Shown here one piece after another: positions 34,935 through 45,007 of a DNA stretch of 64,000 bases. Each line of letters begins with the position of its first letter. The stretch's first letter is position 1. The notes below the pieces were generated by a model. The model was not told the DNA's origin. It made no database searches and saw nothing but the letters and a program-made list of their open reading frames with translations. The position numbers and the translations under genes were made by a program. The stretch is from Bacteroidota bacterium (GTDB taxonomy: Bacteria > Bacteroidota > Bacteroidia > Chitinophagales > Chitinophagaceae): assembly GCA_016715505.1 (NCBI GenBank), contig JADJZY010000037.1, positions 66,454-130,453 on the forward strand, in the 5' to 3' direction.

Positions 34935-37900
34935 TTACCTGAGCAAGGTTACATCTCCTTTATAAGTATATGCTTTGCTTCCAATGGCATATTCGATGAA
35001 GTAGAAGTAAACGCCATTTTCACATGCTTCCCCTTTATAGGTTCCATTCCAACCATCGGCCATTTCCTGGGTATAAAACATTTCCTTACCCCAACGATCA
35101 AAAATCCGGAATGATTTTAAACTAATTAAATCATTGGCTGCATAAAAACGGAATATATCATTCTGCCCATCGCCATTCGGACTAAATGCATTTGGAACCA
35201 GGCCATTGGTCATGTAAACAGTCACAGAATCCTTGCCAATACAGCCTTTATCAGTCATTGCTTGTACATAATAGGTTGTTTTTTCGTTTTGCGGGGTCGC
35301 AACAGGATTACTGACATTCAAATCGTTCAAAGTAGGATCTGCCTGCCATTGATACGAATATCCGCCACTGGCTTGCAATTGATATGATTCACCGAAACGA
35401 ATGATTTCATCCGGACCCGCATCCGGTTCAACGCGAGGATAGGCATTCACCCGTATTCTTTTTGTAGCACTACAACCAAAAGCATCTTTAATAAGAACCT
35501 GATAGTAAACCTCCGAGAAGGCAGTGATTAATACGTTGGGCGTATTCACGGAACTAATCTGATAATCGGGCGTCCAGGCATAAGTGACCCCTCCGAAGGC
35601 ATTCACTGGGATGGTTCCGCCAAAACAAACAGTGGTATCTTTCGGCATGACATCCATTTGTGTTGTATCTCCCATGGTAATATTGATTACCCCTGTGGAA
35701 GTTTCAAAACATACATTCGGAATGGAATCAATAACTGTCACCGTAAAATTCATACTGATTGCCGGATCCACGGTTACGGTTTGTGTATTATTAGCACCGA
35801 TCACAGCAGCAGCGGGCTCCCATCTAAATTGCATATTCGATGTCAAATTATTCACTGCAGCGGTAATAACTACAGGTACACTCGGGTCGCAGGTGGTTGT
35901 ATCTTTTACCAGTAAATCCGGTTTGTCAACTTTAAAAATGAAAATATCAGTTGATGCCGAATCTTCGGTAACACAACTAGTTGGATTAAAAGCCTTCAGT
36001 TTAATGGTATAGGTACCCGGTGTGTTGTAAGTATGTGGTGGAGGATTCTGCAAGGTACTGGTAGTGCCATCGCCAAAATCCCACAGGTATGATACAGCAT
36101 TCACGGTATTGTTGACAAAATTCACTGTAGCAGGCACACATAAAGAGTCGTTGGTGCCAATGCCTAAGGCTACATCGGCATTTACCCCGGCCGCTTCAAA
36201 ATCAAATTTAAAACTAGCCACATCCCAAGAGGATGATTGATTATTCGGACTAAATGTTCCTGCACTTTGATATTGACTCGCACTGATGGTGCAAACAGAT
36301 TGATAAATAATTCCCTGAGGATCAAATCGGCTTGTTCCACCATCCACATGATCACCGGGAACACCCATGTACGTGGCATATAACAATCCACTCATACCAT
36401 TGCTTAAAACACAAATCCAAAATCCGCCTTGTGCGGTTTGATGTGCATTGGCACTTAATGGCAGCCCGGTTTGAGCCTGAAATCCTGAAAAATAAACATT
36501 CCCACATTCATCATACAAAAATGCAGTGGGGACTAAATTTTGTGAAAAGCCTCCTGCCATCATAGCCTGACCAATGACTGTAGATTTTATACTTACCGAC
36601 AACGTAGAATCGACATGATGTATAAATATTCCACCATTGGCATTGGTATATACGCCGGCACTTACCGGATAAGCCCCACCATCAGATTGACCACAGATAT
36701 ACACATTATTATCCTTATCTAATTGAACTTTAAAAGCATGATCTTCGTCTGCAGTACCCAGATAGGAAGAAGAAATCAGGTTACTAAATACAGAATCCAT
36801 GGTCAGAACAAAACCATCTCTCAATCCTCCAAAAGTGGTTTGCAAAGTTCCGGCTGTTGTCGGAAAATTATTACTCATGGTTCCACCAACCACTACATAC
36901 TGTTTTTTCTTATTTTGTACAATCGCGAAACAAGCATCCTCATCACTGCCGCCAATATAAGTACTGTACAACAAATTAGTACAAGTTGGATTCAATTTAA
37001 AAAGACATCCATCCTGCAAGCCTCCGAAGGTGGTTTGATAACAACCTGCTACAGTTGGAAAGTCATTCGAACTGGTACTACCGGCACATACTATATTTCC
37101 AGCCTGATCAATATAAACTTCTCCACGATTCCGGTCACCATAGTTCGGACTTAATAAAAATGAATTTTGACCATCTGCCGCTGAACCTCCCACAAAGGTT
37201 GAACCAATCAGGGCCGTTCCCGCTAGCATTAAAATGAGCTACATATAAATCAGCACCACCACCCAAGGTATTGTCAAAACAACCTGCTGTTACCGGCATA
37301 TTCCCTGAGGTGGTTGAACCTAATACAACCAGTTCATCATTGGCATTCACGACCAGATTATTGGGTAAGTCTGCACCACTTCCTCCAAAATAGGTGGCGT
37401 AAATCAGCGCATTACCGGTAGCAGTATATTTATTGATTCCAGCGTCCTGCATTCCTCCAAAGGTCGATTGAAATGCACCGGCTGTGGATGGCCATCCGGC
37501 AGCAAAAACCTGACCACCGGCATACAAATGTCCTGTAATATCATAGGTTGCACTAAAACCATAGGTAGTGCCGGTAGTTCCACTGTATGTGGCAAACACC
37601 AATACCGGATCAATCACCAAATCATATTTTGTATCATAACCTTCCGGAAATGCATAACTCAGGGTTTGTCCATTCAACACATATTGTGCTTTTACCGTTT
37701 TTCTCTCCCCTTGAATCAGCTGATAAACATAAGGTGCCGACTCCGTAAGAGAATTGATTGAAGTTTGAATCAGAAGCTCCCCTTTCGCATTTAATGTTGG
37801 ATGGACACCTTCATATCGCAATTGAATAAGATTGGGATCAACTCCGGCACGAATCACAAAATCATACTTCATTTGTCCATCCTTTCCATACATGTCCAAA

Positions 37901-38325
37901 TCGATTCCGGGATACAAATTTTTGTAAGAAGTTTTCTCATACAAATGCACATATGTTGACCACTTCGACGGATCATTTCCCAAATAATAATTATGATAAT
38001 ACGAGGCGGCTTTTTGTGGTAAAATCTGTGGATTGGAATTGGCCCCTTCAAAATGTACTTTATAAGCATGATTGCGCACAGGTAAATGATCCACTTCTTT
38101 CCCTTCATGAGTCAATTCATGAATTTCATTTAAATCTTCAACGCTGTAAAAAGAATAAACCAAAGCGCCTGAAGTCAAAAACAAAGCTCCACCGGGTAAA
38201 TGCGCTTTATAGGCAATTTCAGGGTTCCATTGTCTTTTATTTTCAATGAATTCCGGACCATGTGGTCCTGCAAAAGCATGTAGGCTGGCAAAAAAACTCA
38301 ATAACAATACGTGAAACAATTTCAT
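34935..38325 (-). CDS. SBBP-propeller and PKD protein with T9SS type B sorting domain (frameshifted)
   Basis: About 1129 residues from the ATG at 38325 (MKLFHVLLLSFFASLHAFAGP). An N-terminal domain (NKRQWNPEIAYKAHLPGGALF) common to such proteins is followed by many SBBP blades of the kind YATYFGGSGADLPNNLVVN, STYIGGSDEDACFAI, SSYLGTADEDHAFKVQ. Then a PKD domain (VSYLWDFGDGTTSTLQNPP, YNTPGTYTIKLKAFN), Ig-like repeats and the type B C-terminus (NAFSPNGDGQNDIF, RIFDRWGKEMF, WNGTYKGE). An extra G near 37215 splits it; without it the frame reads NASGTALIGSTFVGG. It is a surface or secreted adhesin-like cargo. Copy B of the GC-rich element lies 100-155 bases upstream. Confidence 0.87.
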
Positions 38326-38425
38326 AAAAGGGTCTTTGAGTGTATTAGACGCTAAACCTGGCCCGGGTGTTAGGCCAATGCAGCATTCATTTAAAAAGTG
38401 ACCACAAAATACAAATAAATGATAG

Positions 38426-38479
38426 TTTTGCCCCCGTATTTTGACATACCAACCGCATCTCATGCGCCGGGGACCCTCC
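38426..38479 (-). repeat. Dispersed GC-rich element, copy B
   Basis: Minus-strand copy of the element at 20395: GGAGGGTCCCCGGCGCA (38479-38463) and ACGGGGGCA (38437-38429), with a CGCAT-GAG-ATGCG hairpin between. Like copy A it lies upstream of a gene on its own strand. Confidence 0.65.
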
Positions 38480-38610
38480 CGTTTAATTGAAGTCCTTTCC
38501 GCTTTTCTTTTAAGTTCCACAAAGACAAATTAAGTAAAAGCATCTGCTTCTAAAAATATTTGTGGAATATCTAGAACAAGAGAGACCGTCTTCCCGGGTA
38601 TAAGCATATT

Positions 38611-38865
38611 TTACCAAATCAATTTAACCGGATAAGAACTAAAATGATCGTCTCGTGAAATCAATGATAATTTATTCGTTATTGCTTGAGAAGAAGAATT
38701 CTGTCAAAAGGACTCGGTGGTGAAAGGGTAAAGTTGATACATGAAGTGCATCTTCAATAGTGATTGGTAAAATTTGAAATCCATTATTTGTGAGTGCATC
38801 CAAAAACTGATTAAATGGGATTTTTACCAGTTTTTAAGGCTTCGTCTGCTTTGTTGGACAGGCTT
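38611..38865 (-). pseudogene. PIN-domain toxin remnant (VapC-like)
   Basis: Minus-strand pieces in several frames match the second half of a PIN toxin: LSNKADEALKTGKNP, FNQFLDALTNNGFQILPITIEDALHVSTLPFHHR, then (other frames) PFDRIL and QAITNKLSLISRDDHFSSYPVKLIW ending at TAA 38611. The N-terminal part with the catalytic DTH and Glu is missing or shortened to a few codons, and at least two frame changes remain even after allowing for run-length errors. It directly follows a DUF2281 antitoxin gene in the expected order, so the pair was once a toxin-antitoxin module and is no longer able to make a full toxin. Confidence 0.65.
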
Positions 38866-38901
38866 TGCTACCTCAAGAGATGTGTCAAAGGTTTTGCCGA
38901 A

Positions 38902-39107
38902 TCATTGCATGTATTGCTTAAAATCTTCCAAGTATCATCGAAGCCTGATTTCATTTTAAAGGCCCCTTTGCAGCTACCAAATTTGGGTTTATTTCTATTC
39001 GTTTTCTTTTTTCGCTTGGAAGATAAAAAGTCAATAAAATGACTGACTTCATTTTTTAAGCTATCTGGAAGAGCAGCTAATTTATTGTACAATAAGAGAT
39101 TATCCAT
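38902..39107 (-). CDS. DUF2281 antitoxin (frameshifted near the end)
   Basis: Starts MDNLLLYNKLAALPDSLKNEVSHFIDFL, followed by a lysine-rich linker and KPKFGSCKGAFKMKSGFDD. One missing T near 38931 restores the usual C-terminus LEDFKQYMQ and a TGA at 38902, about 68 residues. DUF2281 proteins are antitoxins of PIN-domain toxins. The partner behind it is decayed. No promoter box recognised. Confidence 0.75.
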
Positions 39108-39208
39108 TTCTAACCTTCATTTACTCAAAGGTAGAACTTTTGTCATTTACTCAAAATGAAATTTAGCCGCTTGCTTCAACGTGTTTAGCTAAAATAGCGA
39201 TTCACACT

Positions 39209-41122
39209 TTAAGCAAAAGTCATCGCTCTCATTTGCGCAACAGTCTCCATAACGGCTTGCATATCATACCCACATTCCCGATGTAATTCCTGTGGCTTTC
39301 CATGTTCAACAATTCGATCAGGAATTCCTAGAATTCGAACCTCAGGATGGTAATTATTTGCAGCAAAAAATTCCAGACATGCCGATCCAAAACCACCTAC
39401 TACGGTGCCATCTTCAATAGTAATAACCTTTTTAAATTTTCGTCCTACCTCATGCATGATTTGTTCGTCCAATGGTTTCACAAATCGCATATTGTAATGT
39501 GCAGGTTGAAACCCTTCATCGGCGAATGATTTACAGGCCTCAATCACAAAGTTACCCGGATGGCCAATCGATAGTATCGCAATTTCTTCTCCTTGCTGCA
39601 CACATTCTCCGACGCCGATTTCCATCATTTCAAGGGGTGTTTGCCATTGAGGCATGACACCTTCACCTCTTGGATATCGAATCACGAAAGGCAACTCATT
39701 TTCATCAGATTGCGCAGTGAACATCATATCCCTCAACTCCTTTTCATTCATCGGTGCAGCAATCACCATATTCGGAATACATCGCATGTAAGCGATATCG
39801 TAGGCCCCATGGTGTGTCGGTCCATCGTCACCAACCAAACCGGCCCGATCTAAACAAAAGATGACCGGTAGTTTTTGTATAGCCACATCATGAATCACCA
39901 TGTCGTAAGCCCTTTGCATGAAGGAAGAGTAAATATTACAAAATACCTTCATGCCCTGTGTTGCCAATCCAGCACTCAGTGTTACGGCATGTTGTTCGCA
40001 AATGCCTACATCAAAAGCACGATCAGGCATTTCGGCCATCATATATTTTAATGAACATCCCGAAGGCATGGCAGGTGTAATCCCCATTACTTTAGGATTC
40101 AATTTCGCTAGTTCAATCATGGTTTTGCCAAATACATCTTGATATTTAGGCGGCTGAGGATGTTCAAATACAACCTTGTTAATTTTGCCTGTTACCTTAT
40201 CAAAAGTTCCGGGAGCATGCCACAAGGTTTGATCTTTTTCTGCTAAATCATATCCTTTACCTTTTACCGTTGAGATATGCAATAATTTAGGTCCGGGTAT
40301 TTGACTCAAATCTCTCAGGGTTTCTACCAACTTCAGGATATTATGTCCATCCACCTGACCAAAATAACGAAGCCCCAATGCTTCAAATAAATTACTGGTT
40401 TTTGATACAACACCTTTAATGCCCGCCTCCACTTTGGAAGCCATTTTTTGATGAAATTTCCCACCCGGTAAGCGGCCTATCATATTCCAGATATCATTGC
40501 GCACCTTGTTGTATGTTTTCGAAGTGGTAATATCGGTCAGGTATTCTTTAAGTGAACCCACATTCGGATCGATACTCATATTATTATCATTGAGTATAAT
40601 CAGAATATTCGCGCCACTACTTCCTGCATGTTGAAGTGCTTCGAAAGGTAAACCCGCCGTCATAGCACCGTCGCCAATCACTGCAATATGTTGTCGTTTT
40701 GATTGGCCATTGAGCTGACTGGCAATCGACATGCCCAATGCCGCTGAAATGGAAGTAGATGAGTGACCAACACCAAACGCATCATAAGGACTTTCACTAC
40801 GCTTCGGAAATCCACTGATGCCGTTGTATTTTCGATTGGTGTGAAATTGTTTACGCCGACCGGTTAAAATTTTATGCCCATAGGCCTGATGGCCCACATC
40901 CCAAATCAATTGGTCATCTGGTGTATTAAATACATAATGAAGGGCGACCGTCAATTCAACCACACCGAGACTTGCTCCAAAATGCCCTCCATTCACACTC
41001 ACAGTATCAATAATAAACTGACGCAATTCATTACAAACTTGTTGTAAGTCGTCTTTACTTAATTTCCTTAAATCCGAAGGATATTCAATGGTGCTTAATA
41101 GCGGACCGGCGGCAATCTCCAT
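39209..41122 (-). CDS. dxs: 1-deoxy-D-xylulose-5-phosphate synthase
   Basis: Thiamine-diphosphate enzyme that condenses pyruvate and glyceraldehyde 3-phosphate, the first step of the MEP isoprenoid pathway. 637 residues from the ATG at 41122 (MEIAAGPLLSTIEYPSDL). Motifs: GHQAYGHKILTGRRKQF, the ThDP-binding GDGAMTAGLPFEALQHAG with NDNNMSIDPNVG, DRAGLVGDDGPTHHGAYD and the C-terminal transketolase domain with GIPDRIVEHG. Length and motifs are complete. Divergent from the EI24 gene. Confidence 0.96.
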   Translation of the reverse strand: MEIAAGPLLSTIEYPSDLRKLSKDDLQQVCNELRQFIIDTVSVNGGHFGASLGVVELTVALHYVFNTPDDQLIWDVGHQAYGHKILTGRRKQFHTNRKYNGISGFPKRSESPYDAFGVGHSSTSISAALGMSIASQLNGQSKRQHIAVIGDGAMTAGLPFEALQHAGSSGANILIILNDNNMSIDPNVGSLKEYLTDITTSKTYNKVRNDIWNMIGRLPGGKFHQKMASKVEAGIKGVVSKTSNLFEALGLRYFGQVDGHNILKLVETLRDLSQIPGPKLLHISTVKGKGYDLAEKDQTLWHAPGTFDKVTGKINKVVFEHPQPPKYQDVFGKTMIELAKLNPKVMGITPAMPSGCSLKYMMAEMPDRAFDVGICEQHAVTLSAGLATQGMKVFCNIYSSFMQRAYDMVIHDVAIQKLPVIFCLDRAGLVGDDGPTHHGAYDIAYMRCIPNMVIAAPMNEKELRDMMFTAQSDENELPFVIRYPRGEGVMPQWQTPLEMMEIGVGECVQQGEEIAILSIGHPGNFVIEACKSFADEGFQPAHYNMRFVKPLDEQIMHEVGRKFKKVITIEDGTVVGGFGSACLEFFAANNYHPEVRILGIPDRIVEHGKPQELHRECGYDMQAVMETVAQMRAMTFA

Positions 41123-41138
41123 GAAAATGATTTGAGTC

Positions 41139-41146
41139 CAAAAATA
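41139..41146 (-). promoter_or_regulatory. -7 promoter box of dxs
   Basis: TATTTTTG on the minus strand, 17 bases before the dxs ATG. Confidence 0.5.
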
Positions 41147-41224
41147 CAAGTAATTTTTGGCTATTTTCCTTAAGTTTTGCTAAAAAATATAAGCCTTAAC
41201 TATACCCTATTCCGGCAGCCGGAG

Positions 41225-41232
41225 TACATTTG
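41225..41232 (+). promoter_or_regulatory. -7 promoter box of the EI24 gene, leaderless arrangement
   Basis: TACATTTG ends four bases before the ATG at 41237, so the transcript should start at or within the start codon. Confidence 0.55.
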
Positions 41233-41236
41233 GAAC

Positions 41237-41998
41237 ATGTCATTGTTATCCGGACTTGTTCAAGGACTAAGAGCCTATCCAAAAGCATTGCGTTTGATTC
41301 GTGAGCACAAGCTGCAACGCCTGATATTTTTGTCGATCATTTGTTATGCCATTTTTCTGGGTATGACAGCCTGGTCCTGGTGGCAACTCAATGATTGGTT
41401 ATGGCTGCAAATCAGCAATTTCGATTGGGTGCAACGTTATTTACATTGGATAAAGTCTTTTTCTTGGCTCGGAAAAATCATTCAATGGCTCTTTTATCTT
41501 TCAAGCCTGGTTGTTTTGTTTTCATTTTTCAAATACATTTTTTTAGCCCTTGCGTCGCCGTTATATGCCTACATTTCTGAACGAACAGCTGAATGCCTGA
41601 GCGGTCGGGTTATCCCATTTAATCTTCAACAATTTTTATCGGATATTGTTCGGGGAATACGGATATCGATGCATAGTTTTTTCCGTCAGCTTTTGTGGAC
41701 GGTGCTTCTTTTTGTATTATCGTTCATACCGGTTGTTGGCATTATTTTCAATTTAATGATCGTAGTACTGGATTGTTATTATTATGGATTTTCGATGCTC
41801 GATTATAGTTGCGAACGTCAAAAAATGAATGTGACTTCCTCAAGGGCCTTCTTATCTGCGCGAAAAGGCTTGGCCATCGGCAATGGAATACCCATGTATC
41901 TTTCACTTTTAGTCCCTTTTGTAGGTTTGGTTTTAATGGCGCCTTTCACAGTGGTTGCAGCAACAATATCCTTTCACGAAGAAACCCAAGAAAAATGA
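41237..41998 (+). CDS. EI24 domain-containing membrane protein (CysZ-like)
   Basis: 253 residues from the ATG at 41237 (MSLLSGLVQGLRAYPKALRL). Four to six hydrophobic helices. FKYIFLALASPLYAYISERTAE and VVLDCYYYGFSMLDYSCERQKM are conserved EI24/CysZ segments. In gamma-proteobacteria CysZ imports sulfate; for this phylum the substrate is not known. The stop overlaps the start of the RsmI-like gene by four bases (ATGA), so they are translated together. Confidence 0.88.
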   Translation: MSLLSGLVQGLRAYPKALRLIREHKLQRLIFLSIICYAIFLGMTAWSWWQLNDWLWLQISNFDWVQRYLHWIKSFSWLGKIIQWLFYLSSLVVLFSFFKYIFLALASPLYAYISERTAECLSGRVIPFNLQQFLSDIVRGIRISMHSFFRQLLWTVLLFVLSFIPVVGIIFNLMIVVLDCYYYGFSMLDYSCERQKMNVTSSRAFLSARKGLAIGNGIPMYLSLLVPFVGLVLMAPFTVVAATISFHEETQEK

Positions 41999-42704
41999 AC
42001 AAAGGAAAACTTCATTTAGTGCCGAATATCTTATCTGAAGATGGTCACTATTGTCTGCCGGCCTATTTAACGCCCTTGTTAAGTGGGCTAAAATACTTCG
42101 TGGTTGAAGAAATCAAAAGCGCACGTCGATTGTTAAAAAACTCAATGCTTCCATCAACATCGATCAATTAGAATTTTGGATGCTGAACGAACATCAATCA
42201 GAGATCCCGGCCGAAGTGATGCAACGATTAAAAGACGGAGATGAGATAGCCTATATCAGCGAAGCGGGCTGCCCTGGTATTGCCGATCCCGGACAAACTT
42301 TGGCTGCCTATGCGCATCAAATTGGTGCCGAAGTGATTCCGCATACCGGTCCAAATTCTATTTTATTGGCTCTAATGGCTTCGGGTTTTAATGGACAACA
42401 ATTCTGCTTTCATGGTTACTTGCCGAATAAGCAACCTTTGTTGGGGCAAAAAATTCAGTTTCTGGAAACAGAAAGCCGACAAAGAAACCAATCACAAATC
42501 TTTATAGAAACTCCATACAGGAATCAACAATTATTTCAAGAAATATTAAAGACCGGACACGGGGAAACTAAATTGTGCATAGCTACTGATCTTACAGGTA
42601 AACAAGAAAAAATAATTACCAGAAAATTAAAAGAGTGGAAAAATCACTTGCCGGAAATGCATAAAGTTCCTACCGTATTTATTCTTTATGCCGGAATACA
42701 TTAA
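41995..42704 (+). CDS. RsmI-like SAM-dependent methyltransferase (frameshifted)
   Basis: About 236 residues of tetrapyrrole-methylase fold. The start MNKGKLHLVPNILSEDGHYC is joined to the rest by adding one A to the run near 42135: RRLLKKLNASINIDQLEFW. The SAM-binding region is DGDEIAYISEAGCPGIADPGQ and PHTGPNSILLALMASGFNGQQF. RsmI proper 2'-O-methylates C1402 of 16S rRNA; this is the short Bacteroidota variant, and its target is inferred. It overlaps EI24 by four bases and converges with the gene at 42701. Confidence 0.87.
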
Positions 42705-43117
42705 AATCCGGAATTTAAATGTGCTTCGCTCACATTTTCGATGCGGTCAATGATGTATTGGCCATTTTCCTGATTTTTACCATTGTAATTTTCTCCTCTC
42801 CAGGGTAAACTTTTACGATATTGGATATAGTGGACTTTTACACTTTTACCGATGCACTTGTCAAGGGTATCTGCCAATTTCACATCACTTACCGAAAAGA
42901 AAAAATTATTGGTATTAATGGCCCCCCCCTGAACAGAACGTAAACCCGGTTGCACCATTTCGCCCTCATAGGTTTTAAAAATATTGCCCTTTCGAGAAAA
43001 TTTGTACAAAACGCCATCACGAGTTCCATCACTGAATGAATTATAATAAAACCAATAAATATACCCCGCTCCAAAAAGTAGCAGAAATAAAATTGATAAA
43101 AAAATCACCTTACGCAT
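42701..43117 (-). CDS. Conserved membrane-anchored protein of unknown function
   Basis: 138 residues with one N-terminal membrane anchor (VIFLSILFLLLFGAGYIYWFYY) and a small soluble domain (GTRDGVLYKFSRKGNIFKTYEGEM, VKVHYIQYRKSLPWRGE). Proteins of this pattern are common in Bacteroidota and have no assigned role. The 3' ends of this gene and the RsmI-like gene overlap by four bases. Confidence 0.75.
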   Translation of the reverse strand: MRKVIFLSILFLLLFGAGYIYWFYYNSFSDGTRDGVLYKFSRKGNIFKTYEGEMVQPGLRSVQGGAINTNNFFFSVSDVKLADTLDKCIGKSVKVHYIQYRKSLPWRGENYNGKNQENGQYIIDRIENVSEAHLNSGF

Positions 43118-43236
43118 ATCCTAAAATTTTCAGTGCAAAGTTAGTTGAAATCGTTCAGAAATCAGCACCTAATGCGGATTCTTAAAGTCGGCCCAATTCA
43201 GGGTTTGTTATTACCTTTATCTCAAATTCTAATTAC

Positions 43237-44313
43237 ATGAAAGGATTGATTCTCTTATGTTTCCTCTCTTTGGGCGTTTCAAACTTATACAGCCAAACAT
43301 CCAAACACCTGATTTCTTGCAGCGATATCGGTATTCCAGTGAAAAGTTCAAGATTTGAGATCCATGAAATTACTTTTCATCCTTCTGTGAGTGAACAAAT
43401 GGGTCTCATTCAATCGCGCGGTGATGCAAAGCCTTTGGAAGTGGTATTGCCTTCTCAAATTGCAAAAACATCTCAGCAATTTTTGAAAAAACAATATCAG
43501 TTCGACCGGAATTTAAAAATAATCATGGAAATTACCGAATGTAGGATAGCCGCTTTTAGCCCAGGTAAAACCCATGTGAGTGATACCTTTCTTTTTCAAT
43601 GCTCCTTCTACCGCGAAAAAGTAGATCCTGAATTTTATCTCTTTTCATTCAAAGCCAGGAATTTAATGGGCTCATTTGACAATGCTCCCGTAGTCATGAA
43701 TAATTACTATTCAAGGGTTTTACTCTCTGCCACCGAGAAATTTAGTAGTAGTCTGAAAGACCATCCTGAATGGTTTGGTGCAGAAAGCATAGATCAAAAA
43801 CCGGTTAAATTGACGGTGGTACACAATCCAATACAGTCGAAAGATTCAATTCCCTGTAAAGTTGGTTATTCATTAAAACCTGAAGATTACCAGTTAAACA
43901 CCAAAGATACCAGCAACAAATCCATCTTCACCAAAATGACCCTGACGTATCTGATTGATGCAAGCGAAAACAGCAAGGAATTGAATCTGAAAATTTATAC
44001 CAAAGCATTTTTTCACAAAAGCAGAAGTTGGTTCAAGGGCTCGCCAGATTGGAATCTATTACTCCCCTATCATCAGGGCATTTATGACTTATGCATGGCC
44101 TATGGCATGAAATTAAATAATGCATTAAAAGATAAAAAATTCAGCTTAGGCGAATACCGAACTGAAATTAATACGATCTACAACGAAGTTTTGAATGAGT
44201 ATGCTGAACTCCGCAAAAAATATCAATCAGAAACAAAAGAAGGTATGGATTCGGAACAAGTTTCCAGGTGGCAGATTCGGATTCAGGAAATTTTAAAAGA
44301 GGTGCAGAAATAA
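43237..44313 (+). CDS. Exported protein of unknown function
   Basis: 358 residues with a signal peptide (MKGLILLCFLSLGVSNLYSQ). The mature part has a repeated layout of charged beta-strands (SSRFEIHEITFHPS, LKIIMEITECRIAAFSPG, FTKMTLTYLIDASENSK) and a helical, lysine- and glutamate-rich C-terminus (YNEVLNEYAELRKKYQSE). No family recognised. Stands alone between a convergent gene pair and the arsenic operon. Confidence 0.7.
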   Translation: MKGLILLCFLSLGVSNLYSQTSKHLISCSDIGIPVKSSRFEIHEITFHPSVSEQMGLIQSRGDAKPLEVVLPSQIAKTSQQFLKKQYQFDRNLKIIMEITECRIAAFSPGKTHVSDTFLFQCSFYREKVDPEFYLFSFKARNLMGSFDNAPVVMNNYYSRVLLSATEKFSSSLKDHPEWFGAESIDQKPVKLTVVHNPIQSKDSIPCKVGYSLKPEDYQLNTKDTSNKSIFTKMTLTYLIDASENSKELNLKIYTKAFFHKSRSWFKGSPDWNLLLPYHQGIYDLCMAYGMKLNNALKDKKFSLGEYRTEINTIYNEVLNEYAELRKKYQSETKEGMDSEQVSRWQIRIQEILKEVQK

Positions 44314-44392
44314 CTGACTGATTTCTCAACATTTGTTTTAGGATAAATGAAAATTAGGATGGAGAGATCCATACGAATGTTTCAGAAGAATT

Positions 44393-45001
44393 CTAAAGAA
44401 TGGAAGACATCACAAAGTACATCTCCCGGGCAATTTCCAAACTACGTTCAGCATACATTTTTGATTGCAAATCCGTACCATCAAATGCTTTGGGATCTTC
44501 GTACGGAATAGAAAACCGGGCTGCTGCTCCCAACACCACCGGACAACCTTCATCGGCACTATTACAAGTCATAATAGCAGCATAGTTGCTTTGAGGATTA
44601 AAAGTATCCTGATAGACTTTAGAGAAACAGATCATGGCTTGTTCGTTCGATCCATACTTGATGGCATATACCGGATTCTGATCTTCTGAAAGCCTTTGAA
44701 TTTGAAAACCCTGTGCACTTAAGGTTTCTGTAACCTGAGGAAACATGGCCGTGGCTTCAGTACCTCCAGAATAACAGTAGACATTTGGGATATTAAAATG
44801 ACATGCCATCGTTTGAGCCCATATTTGAGACAAATGACTTCTTCGTGAATTATGTGTGCAAATAAAGTTGAGCCGAATGATTTCATGGCTGTCTTTTTTG
44901 TTCTGCATAAAATCTACTAGAGCTTGTAATTTCCCTTTTCGTTCGGCTGAAATTTCATCTGCTGAAAATTGCTCGATTTGTGTTTTTATTGCTGCGAACA
45001 T
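44393..45001 (-). CDS. arsC: Arsenate reductase, low-molecular-weight phosphatase type
   Basis: 202 residues. FICTHNSRRSHLSQIWAQ holds the CX5RS loop of low-molecular-weight tyrosine phosphatases and thioredoxin-coupled ArsC. IMTCNSADEGCPVVLGAAARF provides two further Cys in the position of the redox relay. It would reduce arsenate to arsenite for export. Last gene of the arsR-trx-acr3-arsC operon, starting seven bases after acr3. Confidence 0.88.
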   Translation of the reverse strand: MFAAIKTQIEQFSADEISAERKGKLQALVDFMQNKKDSHEIIRLNFICTHNSRRSHLSQIWAQTMACHFNIPNVYCYSGGTEATAMFPQVTETLSAQGFQIQRLSEDQNPVYAIKYGSNEQAMICFSKVYQDTFNPQSNYAAIMTCNSADEGCPVVLGAAARFSIPYEDPKAFDGTDLQSKMYAERSLEIAREMYFVMSSIL

Positions 45002-45007
45002 ATGGAC

